A stretch of 6,405 nt of DNA from JACJVV01 sp047603135 (GCA_047603135.1 JBLKOW010000061.1:1-6405), one strand, 5' to 3'; shown: positions 1 through 5,679, numbered from the stretch's first letter. Numbers and translations: made by a program. Notes: generated by a model from the letters alone, not told the origin.

Positions 1-278
1 ATAATATTTGAAGTTACATTCAACCAAGGCAAAAGCATTTCTTCATGATTTTGTCCAACAAGGCTTATTGTTCCATCAAAACTAAGATTGCCCTCATAAG
101 GAATTAAACCAGCAAGACTTTTTATAAGAGTTGATTTACCACAACCATTAGGACCAAGTATACAGACAAACTCACCTTCATGCACATCAAGATTGAAATT
201 ATCAAATACTCTCAGCGAGTTAAATGTCATACTATAATTTGAAATAGTAATTCTTTTTTCGTTAGTGGATGTAACCAT
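1..278 (-). CDS. ABC transporter ATP-binding protein, nitrate/sulfonate/taurine type (N-terminal part, cut by window edge)
   Basis: This is the cytoplasmic ATPase subunit of an ABC importer; it would power uptake through a membrane permease that lies outside the window. I translated it from the minus strand: 92 residues from the ATG at 278-276, open to position 1. Visible are a likely A-loop aromatic (F19), a Walker A motif GPNGCGKST (residues 42-50) and a Q-loop glutamine (Q76), followed by LLPWLNVTSNI. That LLPW-x-x-V pattern after the Q-loop is typical of the SsuB/TauB/NrtD group of ATPases (sulfonate, taurine, nitrate). The signature motif, Walker B and H-loop lie beyond the edge. No Shine-Dalgarno site precedes the ATG; a TATA-like box centred about 27 nt upstream suggests a leaderless mRNA. 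It diverges from a TrmB-family regulator, a gene family known to control ABC importers. The ATPase call is firm; the substrate class is inferred from the loop motif only. Confidence 0.9.
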   Translation of the reverse strand, partial: MVTSTNEKRITISNYSMTFNSLRVFDNFNLDVHEGEFVCILGPNGCGKSTLIKSLAGLIPYEGNLSFDGTISLVGQNHEEMLLPWLNVTSNI

Positions 279-300
279 ATAGTAGTAAAAGTTAAAATAA

Positions 301-310
301 GTATTTAAGT
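301..310 (-). promoter_or_regulatory. TATA-like box for the ABC ATPase gene
   Basis: On the minus strand this reads ACTTAAATAC. Its centre is about 27 nt upstream of the ATG at 278, the archaeal TATA-to-start distance, so the transcript would be leaderless like most genes in this window. The match to the archaeal consensus is moderate. Confidence 0.5.
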
Positions 311-314
311 ATTT

Positions 315-332
315 GTAGTAACATCTTATTAC
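315..332. promoter_or_regulatory. Imperfect dyad between two divergent promoters, candidate regulator operator
   Basis: The half-sites GTAGTAA (315-321) and TTATTAC (326-332) flank CATC; six of the seven positions are complementary and the seventh is a G-T pair. The dyad sits between the TATA-like boxes of the ABC ATPase gene and the TrmB-family gene. A second copy of GTAGTAA is at 282-288, 33 bp away. TrmB proteins bind dyads near ABC transporter promoters in other archaea, so this is a plausible operator for the adjacent regulator. It is AT-rich and could arise by chance; binding is inference. Confidence 0.35.
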
Positions 333-344
333 GACAATAATAAA

Positions 345-353
345 TTATATAAA
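345..353 (+). promoter_or_regulatory. TATA box for the TrmB-family gene
   Basis: The sequence TTATATAAA is a strong archaeal TATA match. Its centre (349) is 26 nt upstream of the ATG at 375, placing the expected transcription start at the start codon itself. No Shine-Dalgarno site is present in the gap, which fits a leaderless mRNA. Confidence 0.7.
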
Positions 354-374
354 CTCCTCTAAAATATAGCAAGT

Positions 375-1121
375 ATGAACTATGAAACAACACTAGCTAA
401 GTTAGGCTTAAGCAAAAATGAAATTAAAACTTATATTGCGCTGCTCAGACTCGGTTCAGTTCCAGCAGGACCTCTTATTAAAGATCTTGGCATGCACCGC
501 GCAGCTGTATATAATTTACTTGATATTTTAATTGACAAAGGATTAGTTCATTATGTTATTCAAGCCAACAGAAAATACTTTGAAGCGCAAGAACCAGAGC
601 GATTAAAAGAGTTAATTGAAAGTAAACGTAAAGATCTTGATACCTATGAACAAGAACTTAATGAATACATCCCTCAATTGCATGCCATTCGTGAATTATC
701 AACAGAATCTCAAGAAGGAACAATATACAAAGGCAAAAAAGGATTAAAGTCTATATTTGAAGACATACTTTCTCATCCTAATCAAGAACTTTGCGTAATG
801 GGCGCTACAGGGAAATTTAAAGAGATCCTCCATGCATATTTTATACATTGGCACAAACGAAGAACAGCACAAAAAATAAAACTTCGTATAATATACACAG
901 AAGCAGTCAGAAAAAAAAAGCGAGAAAAAGAACTTATGCATGCAGAAGTAAAATACACCTCAAACAATCAATTTACACCAGCAACAACACTAGTATACTC
1001 AGACAAAGTTATAATAATTGCATGGTCAGAAATCACTCTTACGTTTAGCATACGATCTAAAATGGTATCTGCATCGTATATGCACTACTTTAATGAACTA
1101 TGGAAGACTGCTAAAAAATAG
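375..1121 (+). CDS. TrmB-family transcriptional regulator
   Basis: A 248-residue DNA-binding regulator. Residues about 5-72 form the TrmB-type winged helix: LGLSKNEIKTYIALLRLG opens it, the probable recognition helix is at about 40-54 (MHRAAVYNLLDILID) and the wing follows (KGLVHYV to KYFEA). A charged helix at about 75-105 probably forms a dimer coiled coil. Residues about 114-248 are a C-terminal effector domain (GTIYKGKKGLKSIFEDIL near its start), of the kind found in short archaeal TrmB proteins that lack the long sugar-binding domain of Thermococcus TrmB; the ligand cannot be read from sequence. A lysine run RKKKREKE is encoded partly by nine A's (911-919). The ATG at 375 is supported by a TATA box 26 nt upstream. 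The gene diverges from an ABC ATPase gene, its most likely target, and autoregulation is possible. Glutamate dehydrogenase follows after 54 nt with its own promoter. The family call is firm; targets are inferred. Confidence 0.88.
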   Translation: MNYETTLAKLGLSKNEIKTYIALLRLGSVPAGPLIKDLGMHRAAVYNLLDILIDKGLVHYVIQANRKYFEAQEPERLKELIESKRKDLDTYEQELNEYIPQLHAIRELSTESQEGTIYKGKKGLKSIFEDILSHPNQELCVMGATGKFKEILHAYFIHWHKRRTAQKIKLRIIYTEAVRKKKREKELMHAEVKYTSNNQFTPATTLVYSDKVIIIAWSEITLTFSIRSKMVSASYMHYFNELWKTAKK

Positions 1122-1144
1122 CCTAAAAATAAGGCACTTCATAA

Positions 1145-1154
1145 GATATATAAA
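1145..1154 (+). promoter_or_regulatory. TATA box for glutamate dehydrogenase
   Basis: The sequence GATATATAAA is centred about 26 nt before the ATG at 1176, with no Shine-Dalgarno site between. This gives gdh its own, probably leaderless, transcript although it lies only 54 nt after the regulator gene. Confidence 0.7.
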
Positions 1155-1175
1155 CAACGAACTATTCACTAAATC

Positions 1176-2471
1176 ATGGCAGAAAAAAAATCATCAGAAA
1201 TTTTTGACAACGCACAAAAACAACTTGAAAAAGCATACAAGCACATCAAGCTTAGTCCTGATACTATAAAAATTCTAAAGAACCCAAAAGAATCACTTCA
1301 CGTGACTCTACCTCTTCGCCGTGATGATGGCACCCTAGAAACATACAAAGCATACCGTGTTCGCTATAATGATGTTCTTGGACCAACTAAAGGTGGCATT
1401 AGGTTTCATCCAAATGTATCAGCTGATGAGGTAACTTCTCTTGCATTCTGGATGACTTTCAAATGCGCAGTTGTTGCACTCCCATATGGCGGAGGAAAAG
1501 GCGGTATTCAAGTTAACCCTAAAGACTTATCACGAAAAGAATTAGAACGATTAAGCAGAGAATACATAAAAGGCTTCTACGATTTCATTGGGCCTGATAA
1601 AGACATTCCAGCTCCAGACGTATACACGAATGAAACAATAATGGGTTGGATGGCAGACGAATATAGTAAAATAGCACGCCAGCAAGTTCCTGCAATAATC
1701 ACCGGAAAACCAATTATTCTTGGTGGAAGTCTTGGAAGAGATACTGCTACAGCGCGCGGTGCATACTTTGTAATTAAGGACTACATTGAAAAGAAAAACT
1801 TAGCAAAAAAAGATTTGCGAATTGCTATTCAAGGTTTTGGTAATGCAGGATACCATCTTGCAAACTACCTTTACGAAGACGGACATAAGATTGTCGCAGT
1901 AAGTGATTCACGTGGAGGAATCTACGTTGAAAAAGGAATTGAACCAAAATCAGTCATGGAAGCAAAAAAGAAAAACGGACTTATCGATGGCATGTATTGT
2001 AATGGAACAGTCTGCGATTATCTTGATCACAAAAAAATAACTAATGAAGAACTCTTAGAGTTAGATGTTGATATTCTTATTCCTGCTGCACTTGAAAATC
2101 AAATTACTGAGAAAAATGCAGAAAAGATTAAAGCAAAAATGATTTGTGAAGTTGCAAATGGACCAACAACAGTTCCAGCTGACGATATACTTGAAAAGAA
2201 AGGTATTGACGTCATACCTGATATTCTTGCAAACGCAGGAGGAGTTACAGTCAGTTATTTTGAATGGGTACAAAATAAATCAAGCTATTCTTGGGATGCA
2301 GAAACAATCGATAAACGCTTAAAAAAACACATGCAAGATGCATTCAAAGAAGTGCACGAATTCCATGAAAAAAATAATGTTGATTTTAGAACAAGCGCAT
2401 ATGCAGTTGCATTAAAACGCATTGGCTCAGCAATTGATGCAAAAGGAACTGAAGAATACTTCAAGAATTAA
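1176..2471 (+). CDS. gdhA: Glutamate dehydrogenase (Glu/Leu/Phe/Val dehydrogenase family)
   Basis: Catalyses reversible oxidative deamination of glutamate to 2-oxoglutarate and ammonia with NAD(P), linking nitrogen assimilation to central carbon metabolism in the cytoplasm. At 431 residues it has the usual length of archaeal and bacterial hexameric enzymes, longer than leucine dehydrogenases (about 365). Substrate-binding and catalytic residues are intact: K72 in GPTKGGIRFHP, K96 in MTFKCAV, catalytic K108 in LPYGGGKGGI and D148 in IPAPDV. The 24, 12 and 40 residue spacings equal those of Clostridium symbiosum K89, K113, K125 and D165. A146 and S360 (in NAGGVTVSYFEW) match the glutamate-pocket Ala and Ser of that enzyme. 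The Rossmann motif GFGNAG is at 220-225, and AVSDSRGG (241-248) follows the second strand; NAD versus NADP preference cannot be settled from this. The start is fixed by the TATA box 26 nt upstream. The gene ends 2 nt from the convergent methyltransferase gene. Confidence 0.95.
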   Translation: MAEKKSSEIFDNAQKQLEKAYKHIKLSPDTIKILKNPKESLHVTLPLRRDDGTLETYKAYRVRYNDVLGPTKGGIRFHPNVSADEVTSLAFWMTFKCAVVALPYGGGKGGIQVNPKDLSRKELERLSREYIKGFYDFIGPDKDIPAPDVYTNETIMGWMADEYSKIARQQVPAIITGKPIILGGSLGRDTATARGAYFVIKDYIEKKNLAKKDLRIAIQGFGNAGYHLANYLYEDGHKIVAVSDSRGGIYVEKGIEPKSVMEAKKKNGLIDGMYCNGTVCDYLDHKKITNEELLELDVDILIPAALENQITEKNAEKIKAKMICEVANGPTTVPADDILEKKGIDVIPDILANAGGVTVSYFEWVQNKSSYSWDAETIDKRLKKHMQDAFKEVHEFHEKNNVDFRTSAYAVALKRIGSAIDAKGTEEYFKN

Positions 2472-2473
2472 TC

Positions 2474-3241
2474 TTACTTTTTGCGAGCGTAAACAATCCA
2501 GTCCCACATTTTTTCTTTTCCTTTAAAATTATCAAAGTCTCCATTACCATCATTCCAGGGGTACTCAACTTTATCAAGTGAAATAATGTCAAAACCATGC
2601 CTGCAAAATAATTCTGTTAAATAAGACCGTGTAAATAATTTTTGCTCATGCCCATCACACGTATATGTTCCCCTAATAAAATCATAATCCTTAAAATCAA
2701 CACGAGAGCGTGTTTTTCTAAGAGATTTTTGAAGAGATGCATGCAAACATAATTCACGCTCATACACCAGTCTAAAATAATGAAGAATTGCTTCCATTGA
2801 AGGAAAGATCCCTATAAAAAATCCATTAGAAACAAGTACAGTATTAATCTCTTTAAACTGCATATCAATATCCTGTAGCTCTGGCGAAATAATCGAATTA
2901 ACTGCAATAGCAACATGTACATTTTGAACGTGTTTAGTAATATGTTCAGTCATAGCATTATGGTACATAATAGAAGTATACTCTACATTCTTACGTTTTG
3001 CTTGAACAAGCATTTTCTCAGAAAAGTCAGATGCATGAATCTCCTCAAAGTGCTTTACTAAAAACGAAATTAAATCACCATTTCCCGTACCAATATCAAT
3101 AACTGACTTTTTGAAAGCTGAAGGTAATTTTGCAAGAATATCACATAAAGGATTAACAACATCTTTATGAAGGGGACTAATAATATACTCATGATATTCA
3201 TCTGCTATTTTATCCCAAGACTTACTCTGCACAGTATTCAT
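2474..3241 (-). CDS. Class I SAM-dependent methyltransferase
   Basis: A 255-residue protein with a Rossmann-like methyltransferase domain that transfers a methyl group from S-adenosylmethionine to an unknown acceptor. The N-terminal WDKIADEYHEYI (residues 9-20) is the pattern that opens many small-molecule (UbiE-like) methyltransferases. Motif I is VIDIGTGNGDL (47-57); an acidic residue that would contact the SAM ribose is D72 in HASDFSEKML. A later strand, VHVAIAVNSIIS, fits motif IV. The C-terminal third (about residue 170 on), rich in basic and aromatic residues, probably carries acceptor specificity and is not recognised. I start at the ATG at 3241; an in-frame TTG just before it (3244) is less likely. 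The only good TATA box upstream is the near-palindrome at 3265-3273, shared with the divergent dehydrogenase gene. There is no Shine-Dalgarno site. Fold and cofactor are firm; the substrate is unknown. Confidence 0.85.
   Translation of the reverse strand: MNTVQSKSWDKIADEYHEYIISPLHKDVVNPLCDILAKLPSAFKKSVIDIGTGNGDLISFLVKHFEEIHASDFSEKMLVQAKRKNVEYTSIMYHNAMTEHITKHVQNVHVAIAVNSIISPELQDIDMQFKEINTVLVSNGFFIGIFPSMEAILHYFRLVYERELCLHASLQKSLRKTRSRVDFKDYDFIRGTYTCDGHEQKLFTRSYLTELFCRHGFDIISLDKVEYPWNDGNGDFDNFKGKEKMWDWIVYARKK
2509..2524 (+). terminator. T-rich tract, candidate terminator for glutamate dehydrogenase
   Basis: Beginning 38 nt after the gdh stop codon, the plus strand has T6-C-T4-CC-T3. Archaeal RNA polymerase commonly stops at U-rich tracts without a hairpin, so this is a plausible end for the gdh mRNA. 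It lies inside the 3' end of the convergent methyltransferase gene, so the two transcripts would overlap by at least about 40 nt. Confidence 0.45.
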
Positions 3242-3264
3242 CAAAAGAACATAAATACTAAAAA

Positions 3265-3273
3265 CTTATAAAG
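3265..3273. promoter_or_regulatory. Single near-palindromic TATA box between two divergent genes
   Basis: The plus strand reads CTTATAAAG and the minus strand CTTTATAAG, so each is a good archaeal TATA box. The centre (3269) is 25 nt from the dehydrogenase ATG (3294) and 28 nt from the methyltransferase ATG (3241), both within the usual TATA-to-start distance for leaderless transcripts. The gap between the genes is only 52 nt and I see no second convincing box for either. The plus-strand BRE side (TAAAAAC, 3259-3265) is purine-rich; the minus-strand BRE side is not, which may favour the dehydrogenase direction. Confidence 0.65.
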
Positions 3274-3293
3274 CACACGATTTCAAAAAGCGC

Positions 3294-4037
3294 ATGACAA
3301 CAATTTGTATAACTGGCGCATCAAGCGGAATTGGAAAAGCATTTGCAGAACTTCTCGCAGAAAAGGAAAACCATCTCATAATTACTGCACGGCGAAAAAA
3401 CTTACTTGAAGAACTAAAAAAAGAAGTTACTAAAAAAGGATGCACAGTTACCATTATTGTCGCCGATTTAACAAAAAAGAATCACGTTGATGCACTTGCA
3501 GAAAAGCTCATTTCATTGAATGTAGATGTCTTAATTAACAATGCAGGGTTTGGCGAATATACTGCATTCGCAGAATCAAAGACAAGTGAAGATATGCTTG
3601 CAGTTAATGTAACAGCTCTAACAACGCTCAGTAGAAAAATTCTTCCAAGCCTTATTAAAAAAAATACTGGAGGAATACTCAATGTTTCCTCAGTAGCAGG
3701 ATTTATGCCTGGACCAAAGATGGCAGTCTATTTTGCAACAAAGTCATATGTAATTTCATTTACCGAAGCACTTGCTGAAGAATTAAAAAATACCCAGCTT
3801 AAAGTATCGTGCCTTTGCCCTGGAGCAACAGAAAGTGAATTCTTTAAAGTAGCTCACACAAAAAACCTTGGAAAAGGAAATTTACCTTCTGCTTTAGATG
3901 TTGCATCATATGGTTGGAAGGCATTTTCTAAAAATAAAACAATTGCAGTATATGGCATCATGAATAAACTTGCAGTTATCACTATAAGATTATTACCACG
4001 AAAAATAGTACGCAAAATAACAAGCAAAGTACTGTAG
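3294..4037 (+). CDS. SDR-family NAD(P)-dependent oxidoreductase (DltE-like)
   Basis: A classical short-chain dehydrogenase/reductase of 247 residues that would interconvert an alcohol and a ketone or aldehyde; the substrate cannot be read from sequence. The cofactor motif TGASSGIG is at residues 7-14. R33 and R34 after the second strand (ITARRKN) suggest NADP(H). The NNAG motif is at 82-85. The catalytic tetrad is complete: N105 (VNV), S133 (NVSSVAG), Y146 and K150 (YFATK). CPGAT at 175-179 is the usual motif after the sixth strand. The C-terminal stretch with GIMNKL and RLLPRKIVRKI, hydrophobic then basic, is typical of the COG0300/DltE-like group and may bind membrane or lipid substrates. 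The ATG at 3294 is supported by the TATA box 25 nt upstream. It diverges from the methyltransferase gene and shares its TATA box, hinting at co-expression. Confidence 0.9.
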   Translation: MTTICITGASSGIGKAFAELLAEKENHLIITARRKNLLEELKKEVTKKGCTVTIIVADLTKKNHVDALAEKLISLNVDVLINNAGFGEYTAFAESKTSEDMLAVNVTALTTLSRKILPSLIKKNTGGILNVSSVAGFMPGPKMAVYFATKSYVISFTEALAEELKNTQLKVSCLCPGATESEFFKVAHTKNLGKGNLPSALDVASYGWKAFSKNKTIAVYGIMNKLAVITIRLLPRKIVRKITSKVL

Positions 4038-4044
4038 AGAAAGA

Positions 4045-4057
4045 TCATTTTAAATGA
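4045..4057. repeat. Short perfect inverted repeat after the dehydrogenase gene
   Basis: TCATTT and AAATGA flank a single T. A 1-nt loop rules out a full hairpin, although TCAT and ATGA could pair around a 5-nt loop. It begins 8 nt after the stop codon. It could be a protein site or chance in AT-rich DNA; I see no T-run making it a terminator. Confidence 0.25.
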
Positions 4058-4106
4058 ACTCAGAATCAATATAAAATACTATGTCGTTCATTAATAGTTA
4101 CCAAAA

Positions 4107-4115
4107 TTTATAAAG
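4107..4115 (+). promoter_or_regulatory. TATA box for the coiled-coil membrane protein gene
   Basis: TTTATAAAG, a strong archaeal TATA match, is centred 25 nt before the ATG at 4136, again predicting a leaderless mRNA. No Shine-Dalgarno site lies between. A weaker TATA-like stretch (ATATAAAATA, about 4070-4079) lies further upstream with no start codon at the matching distance. Confidence 0.7.
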
Positions 4116-4135
4116 AGAAACACCTAAAATAACGT

Positions 4136-5341
4136 ATGGAATACATAATACGCAGAAGAAGAGCCTTTGAAGCAGGCTTCATTCTCTATGGATTACTCGT
4201 ATTTTTACTATCATTTGTAACTGATACAAACATAGTAGTATTCTTTATCGCAACGCTTCCTGTTTTATTCTCATTAATTGGACTGCTTTTCCTCATTGAA
4301 ACTGAGAATGTCTCACTAAGTATCTGCGCACTTATTCCGCTCGCCCTTTCAGGATTATTTTACGCAATATGGCTTCAAAATATAATTCCTATTATTGCAC
4401 GAATTGATGGTGAAGTAGTCTCAGTAATTAACGTCATTTCTTCCTACATTATTTATGTATGCGTCATATTTTTGTCAGGCTACCGCGAAAAACAAAAAAT
4501 GCATCACCATCAGCATGTAGAACCACCAGTACAAAAAAAACCAGAAGTTAAAATAGTAAAAGAACCAGAAATACGCATCATTAAAGAGCCTGAGCATTAT
4601 AAAAAGAGTGCAGAACATTTCTCGAATCAAGCAAACACCTATGCAAAAGAGCGAGACTATTACAAAGAACAAGCAGAAACATATTCAACACAGCTCAGTA
4701 CATACAAAGAAGAGATTAATAAAATTAAAGACACTCACGATGATTACTCCCATCATATCCAAAAATACATAGCATCACTTGTTGCACAAATTAAACAAAT
4801 CTCAGCACATGATAAATTGCAAACACAATTGAATCAAACTCAAAAACATTCAGGTGCAAGCACTTCAAAAATAAAACACTTAGAGCGGCGCTTATATGAA
4901 GCTCAGCAATCACTTAAAATAACTCAGGAAAACTTCACTACAAACTTAAGAAGTATTGAAGACAAATGTAAAGCACTCAACTTTGCAATTGGCAGAGTCT
5001 ATAGCGATAAAAACGGTGGCAGTGAAAAAATACGAGAACTTCTTCGTGTTGAGCGCGTACTCTATAATGTCTTCTCAGAACTTTCAGCAGCGCAGGATGA
5101 AAGACTCAACCCACAGCTCTTAAAAGTACTGTTACTCCTGCAGCGAAAATTACTCCTATTCCATCTGCCTGAAAAGAAATTATTTAGCATTGGAAAAGAA
5201 GGGCTAAAATTAAAACGAGACAAATACGGTAATTGGTCAGTCCTTGATGTCTTAACTCAAAACGACTCCGACCCTGTAAAAGAATATCATGCTGAAGCAA
5301 GTGAAATTTGCACAAACATGATTGCATTTCTTAAAGAATGA
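4136..5341 (+). CDS. Unrecognised four-helix membrane protein with aromatic-heptad coiled coil
   Basis: I do not recognise this 401-residue protein. After a basic N-terminus (RRRR, residues 6-9) come four probable membrane helices at about 13-29, 32-54, 60-80 and 95-115. The positive charge before helix 1 and after helix 4 (YREKQK) predicts both ends in the cytoplasm. A His patch (HHHQH, 123-127) leads into a linker with PE at 136, 144 and 152, a period of 8. From 155 a coiled coil has an aromatic every seventh residue: Y155, F162, Y169, Y176, Y183, Y190, I197, Y204, Y211 (only 197 is aliphatic), with mostly Ala, Leu or Ile four residues later. Helix continues to about 275. A C-terminal domain (about 290-401) includes a leucine-rich helix (LLKVLLLLQRKLLLF) and a GNWSVLDVL stretch. 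The layout suggests a membrane-anchored scaffold or sensor, but no enzymatic or signalling motif is visible. The gene has its own promoter and is flanked by unrelated genes. Confidence 0.8.
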   Translation: MEYIIRRRRAFEAGFILYGLLVFLLSFVTDTNIVVFFIATLPVLFSLIGLLFLIETENVSLSICALIPLALSGLFYAIWLQNIIPIIARIDGEVVSVINVISSYIIYVCVIFLSGYREKQKMHHHQHVEPPVQKKPEVKIVKEPEIRIIKEPEHYKKSAEHFSNQANTYAKERDYYKEQAETYSTQLSTYKEEINKIKDTHDDYSHHIQKYIASLVAQIKQISAHDKLQTQLNQTQKHSGASTSKIKHLERRLYEAQQSLKITQENFTTNLRSIEDKCKALNFAIGRVYSDKNGGSEKIRELLRVERVLYNVFSELSAAQDERLNPQLLKVLLLLQRKLLLFHLPEKKLFSIGKEGLKLKRDKYGNWSVLDVLTQNDSDPVKEYHAEASEICTNMIAFLKE

Positions 5342-5350
5342 GAAGAAATG

Positions 5351-5360
5351 GTATAAATAG
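5351..5360 (+). promoter_or_regulatory. TATA box upstream of the small gene, implying a leadered transcript
   Basis: GTATAAATAG, just after the membrane protein stop codon, is a strong TATA match. Transcription would start near 5381, about 90 nt before the ATG at 5473, unlike the leaderless genes in the rest of the window. A weaker alternative, GTTTAAAGA around 5440-5448, is 29 nt before that ATG and would give a leaderless mRNA instead. Confidence 0.5.
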
Positions 5361-5393
5361 TGAGAATTAAGAATAAATATTGCTTTATCACAG

Positions 5394-5471
5394 ATGATAT
5401 TTAACAATTCAGAAAATATTTCGAAATTCAAACAACAAAGTTTAAAGATAAAGAGTTATATGAGGTATTAG
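5394..5471 (+). CDS. Possible 25-codon upstream ORF or leader peptide
   Basis: An ATG at 5394 opens a 25-codon frame ending in TAG at 5469-5471, 1 nt before the ATG of the 68-residue gene. The peptide begins MIFNSENISKFKQQ and is polar and basic. The next gene's Shine-Dalgarno match lies inside its last codons, so termination here could feed initiation there. No ribosome binding site precedes this ATG, and a frame this short in AT-rich DNA may be chance. Confidence 0.25.
   Translation: MIFNNSENISKFKQQSLKIKSYMRY
5462..5466 (+). promoter_or_regulatory. Shine-Dalgarno site of the small gene
   Basis: GAGGT matches the anti-Shine-Dalgarno core and lies 6 nt before the ATG at 5473, good spacing. 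It is the only clear ribosome binding site I see before any start codon in this window, and it supports both this start and a transcript with a real 5' leader. Confidence 0.65.
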
Positions 5472-5472
5472 A

Positions 5473-5679
5473 ATGAATAAATATATACTTTTAGAAATAG
5501 GAAAATCAGCATATACAGAATTTAAAATGAAAGATGGAGAATTTCAAGAAACACAAGATGCTATTCTAGTAGATGAAGTTGAAGCAAACTCAAAAAAAGA
5601 AGCTTACGAAAAAGTTATCAATTCATTACAACATAAAAATAAAGTTTTCAACAATCTAATTGTAAAACAAATCATTTAA
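5473..5679 (+). CDS. Small hypothetical protein, 68 residues
   Basis: I do not recognise a family. The order MNKYILLEIG, then ILVDEVEANSKKEAYEKVINSL, then NNLIVKQII suggests a small strand-strand-helix-strand fold: a beta strand at residues 3-9, a strand about 31-37, an amphipathic helix about 40-52 and a final strand about 61-68. There is no signal peptide, membrane helix or cysteine. The start is well supported by GAGGT 6 nt upstream. Base composition is unusual: I count about 24% GC, against 37% in a 60-base line sampled from the gdh gene, which may mean a different origin. It lies alone between the membrane protein gene and the convergent GCS2-like gene. That it is a real gene is likely, given the ribosome binding site and the coherent protein pattern; its function is unknown. 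Confidence 0.6.
   Translation: MNKYILLEIGKSAYTEFKMKDGEFQETQDAILVDEVEANSKKEAYEKVINSLQHKNKVFNNLIVKQII

Noticed and set aside
911..919. A9 run in the regulator gene as a programmed frameshift site
   Set aside because: The frame is intact through the run into a coherent C-terminal domain, and no alternative product is suggested.
744..967. Minus-strand frames of 61-65 codons inside the TrmB-family gene
   Set aside because: They are antisense to a gene with a clear domain match and their translations are Phe/Cys-rich, as expected from the reverse of Lys-rich coding DNA.
1121..1135. GCCT-N7-AGGC hairpin as terminator of the TrmB-family gene
   Set aside because: The stem is only 4 bp with no following T-run, so it is too weak to call.
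1018..1269. Plus-strand 83-codon frame overlapping the end of the regulator and the start of gdh
   Set aside because: It overlaps two well-supported genes out of frame, has no promoter at the right distance and no recognisable pattern.
1321..1427. GTGATGA and CTGA boxes resembling a C/D box sRNA
   Set aside because: They lie in conserved gdh codons (RRDDG and SADEV), and the spacing and paired C'/D' boxes are wrong.
3242..3244. TTG as the methyltransferase start
   Set aside because: The ATG immediately after it is a better start, and the TATA spacing fits both, so the TTG adds nothing.
3482..3682. Minus-strand frame inside the short-chain dehydrogenase gene
   Set aside because: It is antisense to a gene with all catalytic motifs intact and has no start signal.
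4070..4110. Second TATA-like element with an ATG at 4081
   Set aside because: The ATG is too close to the box and opens only a 10-codon frame; the element at 4107-4115 explains the downstream gene.
4475..4672. Minus-strand 65-codon frame inside the membrane protein gene
   Set aside because: Its Phe/Tyr/Trp-rich translation is the mirror of the Lys/Glu-rich linker and coiled coil on the plus strand.
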